This document shows positions 12,273 through 20,036 of a stretch of DNA of 64,000 bases, piece by piece (the first letter of the stretch is position 1; each line of letters starts with the position of its first letter). The DNA is taken from contig DCRR01000015.1 in assembly GCA_002325245.1 (NCBI GenBank), forward strand, positions 1-64,000. The letters run 5' to 3'. A program made the translations under genes and the position numbers. The notes below the pieces were generated by a model. It was not told the origin of the DNA, ran no database searches, and saw only the letters and a program-made list of their open reading frames with translations. The stretch is from Microbacteriaceae bacterium UBA1487. GTDB taxonomy: Bacteria > Actinomycetota > Actinomycetes > Actinomycetales > Microbacteriaceae.

Positions 12273-13480
12273 GACTGAACCGCTCCCTCGTCGAACAGGC
12301 CGAACCACGACCCCGCGGTCGCGACATCCTTGTCGCCGCGACCGGAGAGGTTCACCAGGATGATCGCGTCCGGGCCGAGCTCGCGGCCGAGCCGGAGCGC
12401 GCCGGCGAGGGCGTGGGCGGATTCGATCGCCGGGATGATGCCCTCGGTGCGGCTGAGCAGGCGCAGCGCGTCCATCGCCTCGGTGTCGGTCGCCGGAAGA
12501 TACTCGGCGCGGCCCGCATCGGCGAGGAACGCGTGCTCGGGACCCACGCCCGGGTAGTCGAGCCCCGCCGAGATCGAGTGCGACTCGATCGTCTGACCGT
12601 CCTCGTCCTGCAGCAGATAGCTGCGAGCGCCGTGCAGGATGCCGGGGCGGCCGCGCTCGATCGACGCGGCGTGGCGCTCGGTGTCGACCCCGTCGCCGGC
12701 CGCCTCGAAGCCGTAGAGCTTGACGTCGGCGTCGTCGAGGAAGGCGTGGAAGATGCCGATCGCGTTCGAGCCGCCGCCGACGCACGCGGCGACCGCATCC
12801 GGCAGTCGACCGGTGAGGGCGAGCACCTGCTCGCGCGCCTCCTCGCCGATGATCTTCTGGAAGTCGCGCACCATCGCGGGGAACGGATGCGGGCCGGCCG
12901 CGGTGCCGAAGACGTAGTTCGTCGTCTCGACGCTCGTCACCCACTCGCGGTAGGCCTCATTGATCGCGTCTTTGAGCGTGCGCGACCCCGTCGTCACCGA
13001 CACGACCTCGGCGCCGAGGAGGCGCATGCGGGCCACATTGAGCGCCTGGCGCTGCGTGTCGACCTCGCCCATGAAGATGGTGCACTCGAGGCCGAACAGC
13101 GCCGCCGCCGTCGCCGTCGCGACGCCGTGCTGCCCGGCGCCGGTCTCGGCGATCACGCGGGACTTGCCGATGCGCCGGGTCAGCAGCGCCTGGCCGAGCA
13201 CGTTGTTGATCTTGTGCGATCCGGTGTGGTTCAGGTCTTCGCGCTTCAGGATGATGCGCGCGCCGCCGGCGTGCTCCGCGAAGCGCGGCACCTCGGTGAT
13301 GATCGAGGGACGCCCGGTGTAGCTGCGGTGCAGCTCGGCGAGTTCGGCGTGGAAGCTCGGGTCGGCCTTCGCCGCCTCGTACGCGGCCGCGAGTTCGTCG
13401 ATCGCGGCGATGAGCGACTCGGGCATGAAGCGCCCGCCGAAGTCGCCGAAGAAAGGTCCCGGCTGGTCGCGCAGGCTCAT
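12269..13480 (-). CDS. trpB: Tryptophan synthase beta chain
   Basis: 403 residues. It is a PLP enzyme that condenses indole with serine to make tryptophan in the alpha2beta2 complex with TrpA. The PLP lysine is K90 in NHTGSHKINNVLGQ. The phosphate-binding glycine loop is GGGSNAIG (about 236-243). The N-terminus (FGDFGGRFMPESL) is typical of the TrpB1 type that partners TrpA. It overlaps trpC by four bases at its start and trpA by four at its end. Confidence 0.98.
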   Translation of the reverse strand: MSLRDQPGPFFGDFGGRFMPESLIAAIDELAAAYEAAKADPSFHAELAELHRSYTGRPSIITEVPRFAEHAGGARIILKREDLNHTGSHKINNVLGQALLTRRIGKSRVIAETGAGQHGVATATAAALFGLECTIFMGEVDTQRQALNVARMRLLGAEVVSVTTGSRTLKDAINEAYREWVTSVETTNYVFGTAAGPHPFPAMVRDFQKIIGEEAREQVLALTGRLPDAVAACVGGGSNAIGIFHAFLDDADVKLYGFEAAGDGVDTERHAASIERGRPGILHGARSYLLQDEDGQTIESHSISAGLDYPGVGPEHAFLADAGRAEYLPATDTEAMDALRLLSRTEGIIPAIESAHALAGALRLGRELGPDAIILVNLSGRGDKDVATAGSWFGLFDEGAVQS

Positions 13481-14271
13481 GATTCTGCTCCGTGTGATCC
13501 GGCCGCGAGGAACGCCTCGAGGGTCGAGACCGGGTAGTCGCCGCGGACGAGGGCCTCCCCGATGAGCACGACATCCGCGCCGGCCGCGCGGTAGTGGGTG
13601 ACGTCGTCGGGCGAGAGCACGGCCGATTCGGCCACGCGGACGACGCCGGACGGGATGCGGTCGGCGAGACGGCCGAAGAGGTCGCGATCCAGCTCGAAGG
13701 TGCTCAGGTCGCGCGCATTGACGCCGATGAGGGCGGCGCCGACGTCGAGCGCCCGCTCCACCTCGTCGGCGGAGTGCGTCTCGACGAGCGGGGTCATGCC
13801 CAGCTGGACGATGAGGTCGTGCAGCTCGCGCAGCGTCGCCTGGTCGAGCGCCGCGACGATGAGCAGCACGAGGTCGGCTCCCGCCGCGCGGGCCTCGAAC
13901 ACCTGGTACGGCTCGGCGATGAAGTCCTTGCGCAGCACCGGCACCTCGACCGCGGCGCGCACGTCCTCGAGGTCGGCGAGCGAGCCCTGGAAGCGGCGAC
14001 CCTCGGTGAGCACGCTGATCGCGCTGGCGCCGCCGGTCTGGTACGAGAGGGCGAGCGAGGCGGGGTCGGCGATCTCCGCGAGCGCGCCGCGGGAGGGGCT
14101 GGCGCGCTTGACCTCGGCGATGATCTTCACCCGGTCGGCGGGGGCGAGAGCGGCGAGGGCGTCGAGCGCGGCGGGGCGGGCGAGCGCCTCCGCCTCGACG
14201 GCAGTGAGGCTGCGTGCCGCGCGCCGCTCCGAGGCGTCCGCGACGGCCCCGGCGACGAGATCGGAGAGCAC
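13477..14271 (-). CDS. trpC: Indole-3-glycerol phosphate synthase
   Basis: 264 residues, a single-domain TIM barrel with no TrpF fused. It decarboxylates and closes CdRP to indole-3-glycerol phosphate. Active-site residues E53 and K55 are in IIAEVKRASPSRG; the second lysine is in VLRKDFIAEPYQ. The start is GTG, one base after the stop of the small HGxxPAAW-type gene. No trpF is present in the window. In actinobacteria that step is usually done by a bifunctional HisA, which is also not here. Confidence 0.97.
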   Translation of the reverse strand: MLSDLVAGAVADASERRAARSLTAVEAEALARPAALDALAALAPADRVKIIAEVKRASPSRGALAEIADPASLALSYQTGGASAISVLTEGRRFQGSLADLEDVRAAVEVPVLRKDFIAEPYQVFEARAAGADLVLLIVAALDQATLRELHDLIVQLGMTPLVETHSADEVERALDVGAALIGVNARDLSTFELDRDLFGRLADRIPSGVVRVAESAVLSPDDVTHYRAAGADVVLIGEALVRGDYPVSTLEAFLAAGSHGAES

Positions 14272-14272
14272 T

Positions 14273-14503
14273 CTAGGAGTGCACCTTCTCGATGGACTCG
14301 TGAACCTTCTCGCCGAAGCCGAGCTTGTTCAGGAGCCCCCAGAGGAGCGCACCGACCAGCAGCAGGCCGGCGAACGCCCAGACCAGCCACACGATGGCGA
14401 ACCAGAACGCGATCGTTCCTCCGGTGATCGCGATGAGCATCACCACAACCGAAGTCCAGGCGGCGACCGAGTGTCCGTGACCCGTCTCGTGTTCGTTGCT
14501 CAC
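14273..14503 (-). CDS. Small HGxxPAAW-family membrane protein
   Basis: 76 residues. The N-terminal HGHSVAAW matches the pattern for which the family is named. Two hydrophobic helices follow (about 15-35 and 38-58), and the C-terminus is short and charged (GFGEKVHESIEKVHS). Members are found between trpC and the Trp-associated membrane protein in many actinobacterial trp operons. No function is established. It ends one base before trpC and starts 36 bases after the preceding gene, so it is almost certainly co-transcribed with trp genes. Confidence 0.85.
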   Translation of the reverse strand: MSNEHETGHGHSVAAWTSVVVMLIAITGGTIAFWFAIVWLVWAFAGLLLVGALLWGLLNKLGFGEKVHESIEKVHS

Positions 14504-14539
14504 AGCGATGCTCCTTCAAGGTGTGTCGGCGTCACGAGT

Positions 14540-15130
14540 CTAGCGGTCGTCGCGGCGCGGATCGTGCGGATCGGTGGGGTCGTCGCCGTGGCTCAGGGCA
14601 TCCCATTCGTCGATGGCGCCGCCGCCCTCCGCCGCCTCGAAGGGTTCGCGCGAGAATCGACGGCCCGAGCTCGGCCAGCGCGCCGAGGTCACGATCACGG
14701 CGACCCCCGCAAGAGCGAGAATCGCCCCGACGCCGACCGAGACCCACGGCCAGGCGGTCGCAGCGATCCCCTCGACGAGCTCGGTGAGCGAATCGAGGCC
14801 GGAGATGCCGGACTGCTCGCTGAGGTACGGCGCCACCGCGACGATCGGCTCGGCGAGCACGAACAGCGCCACCAGCACCGCCGTGCCGCCCACGAGCGCC
14901 GTCAGGGCTCCCAGCACGACGCGAAAGACCGGCCCGGCGAGGGCAAGGGCGGCGACCAGCGCGAAGGCGGTCAGGGCGAGCGCCGCGACGGCCCCCGCGG
15001 CGACATCGCCGCCGACCGGGTGCTCCGCGCCCGCGAGCCTCACGAGGAACCAGTCCTGCGACCAGGCGAGCAGGAGCGCCGCACCCGCGAGGGCGATCAC
15101 GGTCAGCAGAAGCGACTTGGGGCGCGTCAT
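14540..15130 (-). CDS. Trp biosynthesis-associated membrane protein
   Basis: 196 residues with four hydrophobic helices at about 8-24, 47-67, 74-96 and 122-145. After the last helix comes a cytoplasmic tail rich in acidic residues. It matches the family annotated as Trp_oprn_chp, a membrane protein in actinobacterial tryptophan operons with no known activity; a role in precursor transport or in anchoring enzymes is speculation. Its ATG overlaps the trpE stop by one base (TGATG), indicating translational coupling. Confidence 0.85.
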   Translation of the reverse strand: MTRPKSLLLTVIALAGAALLLAWSQDWFLVRLAGAEHPVGGDVAAGAVAALALTAFALVAALALAGPVFRVVLGALTALVGGTAVLVALFVLAEPIVAVAPYLSEQSGISGLDSLTELVEGIAATAWPWVSVGVGAILALAGVAVIVTSARWPSSGRRFSREPFEAAEGGGAIDEWDALSHGDDPTDPHDPRRDDR

Positions 15131-16653
15131 CACGAGATCACGCGGCGCAGGGCGTTCGCGATCGCCACGGCGCGCAGCGGCGCCGCCGCCTTGTTCTGCG
15201 CCTCGAGGTGCTCGCTGGCCGGGTCGGAATCCGCCACCAGGCCCGCTCCCGCCTGGACGCGGGCGAGTCCGCCGGCGATCGTCGCGGTGCGGATCGCGAT
15301 CGCGAGATCCGCGTCGCCCGCGAGGCCGAAGTATCCGACGACGCCGCCGTAGACGCCGCGCTGCGCGACCTCCAGCTCGTCGATGATCTCGAGCGCGCGG
15401 GGCTTCGGAGCGCCGGAGAGCGTGCCCGCGGGGAACGTCGCGCGGAACGCGTCGATCGCGGTCGCATCCGGGCGCAGGTCGCCCTCGACGCTCGAGACCA
15501 GGTGCATGATGTGGCTGAAGCGCTCCACCTGCATGAACTCCGTCACATCGACCGAGCCGGCGAGGCACACCTTCGACAGGTCGTTGCGTGCCAGGTCGAC
15601 GAGCATCAGGTGCTCGGCCTGCTCCTTCGGATCCGCCAGCAGCTCGTCGGCGAGCTCGCCATCGTGCTCGGGCGTGTCGCCGCGCGGACGAGATCCCGCG
15701 ATCGGGTGCGTGAAGGCGCGGCCGTCCTTCACCTTCACGAGCGCCTCGGGAGAGCTCCCGACCACCGAGTACGGCTCGCCGGCGGGCGACTCGAGCGCCA
15801 GCAGGTACATGTACGGGCTCGGGTTGAGGATGCGCAGCACCCGGTAGACCTCGAGCGGCGTCGCCGTGATCTCGTGATCGAAGCGCTGAGAGATGACCAC
15901 CTGGAACACGTCGCCGTCGCGGATGTACTCCTTGGAGCGCTCCACCGCGTCGAGGAAGTCCTGTTCCGGTACACGGGCGATCGGGGCGGGCTCGACGCTG
16001 AGGTCGACGTCGCCGATCCAGGCCTCGGTGGCTGATGCCAGGCCCGACTGCAGCGCGTCAAGACGCTCCTGGGCGGCGCTCCACAGCTCGTCGGGGGTCT
16101 CGACCCCGTCGTTGAGCGCGGTCGCGATCAGCGTCGCCGTGCCGGTGCGGTGATCGAGCACCACGAGCTCGGAGACGAAGCTCAGCGCCTGGCCCGGCAC
16201 GACGTAGTCGGCAGGAGGCTGGTTCGGGAGCCGTTCCAGCTGCCGGATCGCCTCCCAGCCCACGAAGCCGACGAGGCCGCCGGTCAGCGGTGGCTGATCC
16301 ACGACGTGCGGCGTCGACCAGCGCGAGTACAGGTGCGCGAGCGCGTCCAGCGGACCGGTGGGCGCGTCGTCGCCGAGCGCGCGCTCGGCGGAGAGCCCGT
16401 AGTCGAGCCAGACGGCGCGGTCGCCCTCCTGGGTCAGCACGCCGAGCGAGCCGACGCCGACGAAGGAATAGCGCGACCAGATGCCGCCCTGCTCGGCGGA
16501 TTCCAGCAGGAAGGTCCCCGGCCGGCCCTCCGCGAGCTTGCGATAGACGCCGACGGGCGTCTCGCCGTCGGCGAAGAGGCGGCGCAGGACGGGAACGACG
16601 CGGTGCCCCGCGGCGATCGAGCCGTCGAAATCGGCGCGCGTGGTGGTGGTCAT
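15130..16653 (-). CDS. trpE: Anthranilate synthase component I
   Basis: 507 residues. It makes anthranilate from chorismate using ammonia from a TrpG glutaminase, which is not encoded here. The N-terminal feedback domain has the Trp-binding LLESAEQGG-type motif (about 48-58). The chorismate-binding domain includes DGDVFQVVISQRFD, IAGSRPRG and the C-terminal QAGAGLVADSDPASE. It links this operon to chorismate made by the aro genes at 45-49 kb. The ATG overlaps the hisI stop by four bases, joining histidine and tryptophan genes into one transcript. Confidence 0.97.
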   Translation of the reverse strand: MTTTTRADFDGSIAAGHRVVPVLRRLFADGETPVGVYRKLAEGRPGTFLLESAEQGGIWSRYSFVGVGSLGVLTQEGDRAVWLDYGLSAERALGDDAPTGPLDALAHLYSRWSTPHVVDQPPLTGGLVGFVGWEAIRQLERLPNQPPADYVVPGQALSFVSELVVLDHRTGTATLIATALNDGVETPDELWSAAQERLDALQSGLASATEAWIGDVDLSVEPAPIARVPEQDFLDAVERSKEYIRDGDVFQVVISQRFDHEITATPLEVYRVLRILNPSPYMYLLALESPAGEPYSVVGSSPEALVKVKDGRAFTHPIAGSRPRGDTPEHDGELADELLADPKEQAEHLMLVDLARNDLSKVCLAGSVDVTEFMQVERFSHIMHLVSSVEGDLRPDATAIDAFRATFPAGTLSGAPKPRALEIIDELEVAQRGVYGGVVGYFGLAGDADLAIAIRTATIAGGLARVQAGAGLVADSDPASEHLEAQNKAAAPLRAVAIANALRRVIS

Positions 16654-17021
16654 TCGGTCTCTCCGAGGACGGGCTCGAGCGGGTCGACGTCGAAGCAGGC
16701 GTGCTCGCCGGTGTGGCAGGCAGGACCGATCTGCTCAACCTGGAGCAGCAGAGTGTCGCCGTCGCAGTCGAGCGCGGCGCCGCGCACGAGCTGAATGTGG
16801 CCGCTGGTGTCGCCCTTGCGCCAGTACTCCTGACGGCTGCGCGACCAGTAGGTGACGCGGCCCTCGATGAGCGTGCGGCGAAGCGCCTCGGCGTTCATAT
16901 AGCCGAGCATCAGCACCTCGCGCGTGTCGTGCTGCTGCACCACGGCGGGGAGCAGACCCTGCGCGTCGAAGCGGGCTCGTGCCACGACCTCGCCGACGGT
17001 GCTCGCATCCAGCGTGCTCAT
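16650..17021 (-). CDS. hisI: Phosphoribosyl-AMP cyclohydrolase
   Basis: 123 residues, single-domain (no HisE fused). It opens the adenine ring of phosphoribosyl-AMP in histidine synthesis. The family core YWSRSRQEYWRKGDTSGH is present at about 58-75. The metal ligands fit DCDGDT (C86) and ACHTGEHACFD (C102, C109). The start is an ATG overlapping the hisF stop by four bases. A much longer open frame upstream of this start runs through hisF and is not coding. Confidence 0.96.
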   Translation of the reverse strand: MSTLDASTVGEVVARARFDAQGLLPAVVQQHDTREVLMLGYMNAEALRRTLIEGRVTYWSRSRQEYWRKGDTSGHIQLVRGAALDCDGDTLLLQVEQIGPACHTGEHACFDVDPLEPVLGETE

Positions 17022-17779
17022 CGCACCATCACTCCCTCCGCGCGCAGCGCGTCCTTGACCTGGCCCACGGTGAGCTCGGCGTTGTGGAAGACGGAGGCGG
17101 CGAGCACCGCATCCGCGCCTGCCTGGATCGCCGGCGCGAAGTGCTCGAGAGCCCCGGCCCCTCCGCTGGCGATCATCGGGACAGTGCTCAGCTCGCGCAT
17201 CGCGGCGACCATCTCCAGATCGAAGCCCTGCTTGGTGCCGTCGGCGTCGATCGAGTTGACCAGCAGCTCCCCCGCGCCGCGCTCGATCGCCTCCCGCGCC
17301 CAGGCGAGCGCGTCGAGGTCGGTCTCGGTGCGTCCGCCGTGCGTGGTGACGACGAAGCCGCTCGGGGTGCGCTCGCTGCGCTTCACGTCGAGGGAGAGCA
17401 CCAGCACCTGCGCGCCGAAACGATCGGCGATCTCGCCGAGCAGCTCGGGCCGGGCGATCGCGGCGCTGTTCACCCCGACCTTGTCGGCGCCGAAGCCGAG
17501 CAGGCGGCCGACATCGTCGGCGGAGCGGACCCCGCCGCCGACCGTGAGCGGAATGAAGACCTGCTCGGCGGTCGCGGTGACGGTCTCGTACATCGTGGCG
17601 CGATCCTCGACCGTCGCGGTGACGTCGAGGAACGTCACCTCGTCGGCGCCCTGCTCGTAGTAGCGCTTGGCCAGCTCGACCGGGTCGCCGGCATCGCGCA
17701 GGTTGAGGAAGTTCACGCCCTTGACGACGCGGCCAGCGGCCACGTCGAGGCACGGGATCACGCGGGTGGCGACGCTCAC
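17018..17779 (-). CDS. hisF: Imidazole glycerol phosphate synthase cyclase subunit
   Basis: 253 residues, a TIM barrel. With HisH (not in the window) it forms imidazole glycerol phosphate and AICAR from PRFAR and ammonia. The conserved first strand IPCLDVAAGRVVKGVNF carries the catalytic aspartate D12. The second aspartate is in NSIDADGTKQG. VNSAAI and IASGGAGALEHF are phosphate-binding motifs. The start is taken as GTG (VSVATRVIPCLDV) with GCGAGGTGA upstream as ribosome-binding site; a longer N-terminus would be unusual for the family. Confidence 0.96.
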   Translation of the reverse strand: MSVATRVIPCLDVAAGRVVKGVNFLNLRDAGDPVELAKRYYEQGADEVTFLDVTATVEDRATMYETVTATAEQVFIPLTVGGGVRSADDVGRLLGFGADKVGVNSAAIARPELLGEIADRFGAQVLVLSLDVKRSERTPSGFVVTTHGGRTETDLDALAWAREAIERGAGELLVNSIDADGTKQGFDLEMVAAMRELSTVPMIASGGAGALEHFAPAIQAGADAVLAASVFHNAELTVGQVKDALRAEGVMVR

Positions 17780-17816
17780 CGGGTCACCTCGCCGAGACTC
17801 ACAGCGTCGGCCATCG

Positions 17817-18656
17817 TCAGATCCGTGCGGCGTGGATGGAGCTGACCAGGATGGCGCGCGCACCCAGGCTGTAGAGCTCGTCCATGACGTGATTCGTCTC
17901 GGCGCGAGGCACCATGACGCGCACGGCGACCCAGCCGGTGTCGCGCAGCGGCGAGACGGTCGGGGACTCGAAGCCGGGGGTGATGTTCGAGGCCTGCTCC
18001 ACGAGCTCCGCGGGCAGGTCGTAGTCCATCAGCACGTACTGGTGGGCGACCATGACGCCCTGGATGCGACGGCGCAGCGTCTGCAGGCCCGCGGTATCGT
18101 TCTGCGCGGCGATCAGCACCGCCTGCGACTTCAGGATCACCGGGCCGAAGATCTCCAGGCCCTGCTTCTTGAGCGTCGAGCCGGTCTCCACCACGTCGGC
18201 CACCGCATCGGCGACGCCGAGGCGCACCGCCGACTCCACGGCGCCGTCCAGGCGGACGACATCGACCTCGACGTTGTGCGAGGCGAGGAAGTCGCGCACC
18301 AGCGCGTCGTAGCTGGTGGCCACGCGAAGCCCGGCGAGGTCCTTCAGCTCGGCGAAACGGCCCATCGGTCCGGCGAAGCGGAACGTGGAGGCGCCGAAGT
18401 CGAGCTCGTCGATCTCGATGGCCGGCGACTCGGAGTCGAGCAGCAGGTCGCGACCGGTGATGCCGACATCCAGCGCGCCGGAGCCGACGTACGTCGCGAT
18501 GTCGCGCGGACGCAGGTAGAAGAACTCGACGTTGTTGCGCGGGTCGGCGACGATGAGCTCTTTGGGGTCGCGTCGCGTGGCGTAGCCCGCCTCGCGAAGC
18601 ATCTCGACGGCGGTCTCCGAGAGCGATCCCTTATTGGGCACCGCGATTCTCAGCAT
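17817..18656 (-). CDS. hisG: ATP phosphoribosyltransferase, long form
   Basis: 279 residues, the hexameric long form with a C-terminal regulatory domain, so feedback inhibition by histidine is expected. It catalyses the first committed step of histidine synthesis, ATP plus PRPP. The N-terminus LRIAVPNKGSLSE and the PRPP loop VADVVETGSTLKKQGLE (about 153-170) are typical. The ATG follows a CCACCA-containing leader but has no strong Shine-Dalgarno. It is 37 bases upstream of hisF and 42 bases downstream of hisE. Confidence 0.96.
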   Translation of the reverse strand: MLRIAVPNKGSLSETAVEMLREAGYATRRDPKELIVADPRNNVEFFYLRPRDIATYVGSGALDVGITGRDLLLDSESPAIEIDELDFGASTFRFAGPMGRFAELKDLAGLRVATSYDALVRDFLASHNVEVDVVRLDGAVESAVRLGVADAVADVVETGSTLKKQGLEIFGPVILKSQAVLIAAQNDTAGLQTLRRRIQGVMVAHQYVLMDYDLPAELVEQASNITPGFESPTVSPLRDTGWVAVRVMVPRAETNHVMDELYSLGARAILVSSIHAARI

Positions 18657-18698
18657 GATTCTGCTTTCTGGTGGTGAACGTGACGGTCAAGGCGACGC

Positions 18699-18962
18699 TC
18701 ACAGATGTCGGTAGACGTCCTCGAGGCTCAGGCCCTTGGCGAGCATGAGCACCTGAAGGTGGTACAGGAGCTGCGAAATCTCTTCCGCGGTCTCGACGTC
18801 GCTCTGGAACTCGGCGGCCATCCAGACCTCGGCGGCCTCCTCCACGATCTTCTTGCCGATCGCGTGGACACCGGCGTCGAGTTCCGCGACCGTTCCCGAA
18901 CCGGCGGGGCGGGTCGCGGCCTTCTCGGCGAGTTCCGCGTAGAGCGAATCGAAAGTCTTCAC
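18699..18962 (-). CDS. hisE: Phosphoribosyl-ATP pyrophosphatase
   Basis: 87 residues, the stand-alone MazG-like form. It hydrolyses phosphoribosyl-ATP to phosphoribosyl-AMP, the substrate of HisI. The metal-binding helix KKIVEEAAEVWMAA and the later EEISQLLYHLQVLML are visible. The start is GTG with a CTGGAGGC ribosome-binding site. It is the first gene of the his-trp string, and 27 bases separate it from the FKBP gene upstream. Confidence 0.95.
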   Translation of the reverse strand: MKTFDSLYAELAEKAATRPAGSGTVAELDAGVHAIGKKIVEEAAEVWMAAEFQSDVETAEEISQLLYHLQVLMLAKGLSLEDVYRHL

Positions 18963-18989
18963 GCCTCCAGGGTACCGGCGCGCGGAGCC

Positions 18990-19358
18990 TTATCCGACGG
19001 CGAGGAGGTCGATCACGAAGACGAGGGTGCGGCCGGAGAGGCGGTGGCCGCCGCCCGCGGGACCGTAGGCGTACTGCGGCGGGCAGATGAGCTGACGACG
19101 GCCGCCCACCTTCATACCGGGGATGCCGTCCTGCCAGCCCTTGATGAGGCCGTTCAGGGGGAACTGGATCGAGGCGCCGCGGTCCCAGCTGGCGTCGAAC
19201 TGCTCGCCGGTCTCGAAGTCGACTCCGACGTAGTGGACGTCGACGTTCGCGCCAGCGGTGGCCTCCGCGCCGTCACCCACCTCGAGGTCGGTGATCACGA
19301 GTTCGGTGGGCGCATCGCCGAGGGTCGGTTCGATCTCGGGCTTCGTCTTGTTGCTCAT
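18990..19358 (-). CDS. FKBP-type peptidyl-prolyl isomerase
   Basis: 122 residues. It has a single FKBP domain with VDVHYVGVDFETGEQFDASW, GLIKGWQDGIPGMKVGGRRQL and PPQYAYG, and ends LVFVIDLLAVG. There is no signal peptide, so it should be cytoplasmic and assist proline isomerisation during folding. ATG at 19358 (MSNKTKPEIEP) is preferred to the ATG four codons upstream; neither has a clear ribosome-binding site. It lies between rpe and hisE, all read in the same direction. Confidence 0.93.
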   Translation of the reverse strand: MSNKTKPEIEPTLGDAPTELVITDLEVGDGAEATAGANVDVHYVGVDFETGEQFDASWDRGASIQFPLNGLIKGWQDGIPGMKVGGRRQLICPPQYAYGPAGGGHRLSGRTLVFVIDLLAVG

Positions 19359-19370
19359 GAGACCAGTCAA

Positions 19371-20036
19371 TCAGACGTGCGAATGTCGCGTGGCCGCGGC
19401 GCGCAGCTCCTGGATCGCGCTCTCGACGTCGGCGGAGCCGTAGACGCTCGACCCGGCGACGAAGGTGTCGGCGCCCGCCTCGGCGGCGATGCCGATCGTG
19501 TCGAGGGCGATCCCGCCGTCGACCTGCAGCCAGACCTCGGAGCCGGTGCGATCCGCCTCGGCGCGCAGCAGCCGCAGCTTCGGCATCATGTCGGCCATGA
19601 AGCTCTGTCCGCCGAAGCCGGGCTCGACGGTCATCACGAGGATCTGATCGAACTCGGGCAGCAGCTCCAGGTAGGGCTCGATCGCCGTTCCGGGCTTCAG
19701 CGCGAGGCCGACGCGCGAGCCGATCTCCCGGATCCGGCGTGCGAGGGGCGCCGGGTTCACGGTCGCCTCGGCGTGGAAGGTGACCGAGAAGCAGCCGAGC
19801 TCCGCATAGCCGGGCGCCCAGCGGTCGACGTCGGCGATCATCAGGTGCACGTCGAGCGGCAGCGGCGAGACGTCCTGGATGCGGCCCACCATCTGCGGTC
19901 CGAACGTCAGGTTCGGCACGAAGTGGTTGTCCATGACATCCACATGGACGCCGTCCGCGGCGCCGATGCGCTCGATCTCGGACTGCAGGTTGACGAAGTC
20001 GGCCGACAGGATGCTCGGCTGGATGCGCACGCTCAC
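19371..20036 (-). CDS. rpe: Ribulose-phosphate 3-epimerase
   Basis: 221 residues, a TIM barrel that interconverts ribulose 5-phosphate and xylulose 5-phosphate in the pentose phosphate pathway. Family motifs are complete: PSILSADF (8-15), VHVDVMDNHFVPNLTFGP with the metal histidine, LDVHLMI, MTVEPGFGGQ, and QVDGGI. The GTG start overlaps the rsmB stop by four bases, so it is translated with rsmB. Confidence 0.96.
   Translation of the reverse strand: MSVRIQPSILSADFVNLQSEIERIGAADGVHVDVMDNHFVPNLTFGPQMVGRIQDVSPLPLDVHLMIADVDRWAPGYAELGCFSVTFHAEATVNPAPLARRIREIGSRVGLALKPGTAIEPYLELLPEFDQILVMTVEPGFGGQSFMADMMPKLRLLRAEADRTGSEVWLQVDGGIALDTIGIAAEAGADTFVAGSSVYGSADVESAIQELRAAATRHSHV

Noticed and set aside
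12273..12944. Apparent N-terminal extension of TrpA
   Set aside because: It is trpB read out of frame.
17022..17753. Apparent hisF-hisI fusion frame
   Set aside because: The upstream part is hisF read in the wrong frame; both genes are complete with their own starts and a four-base overlap.
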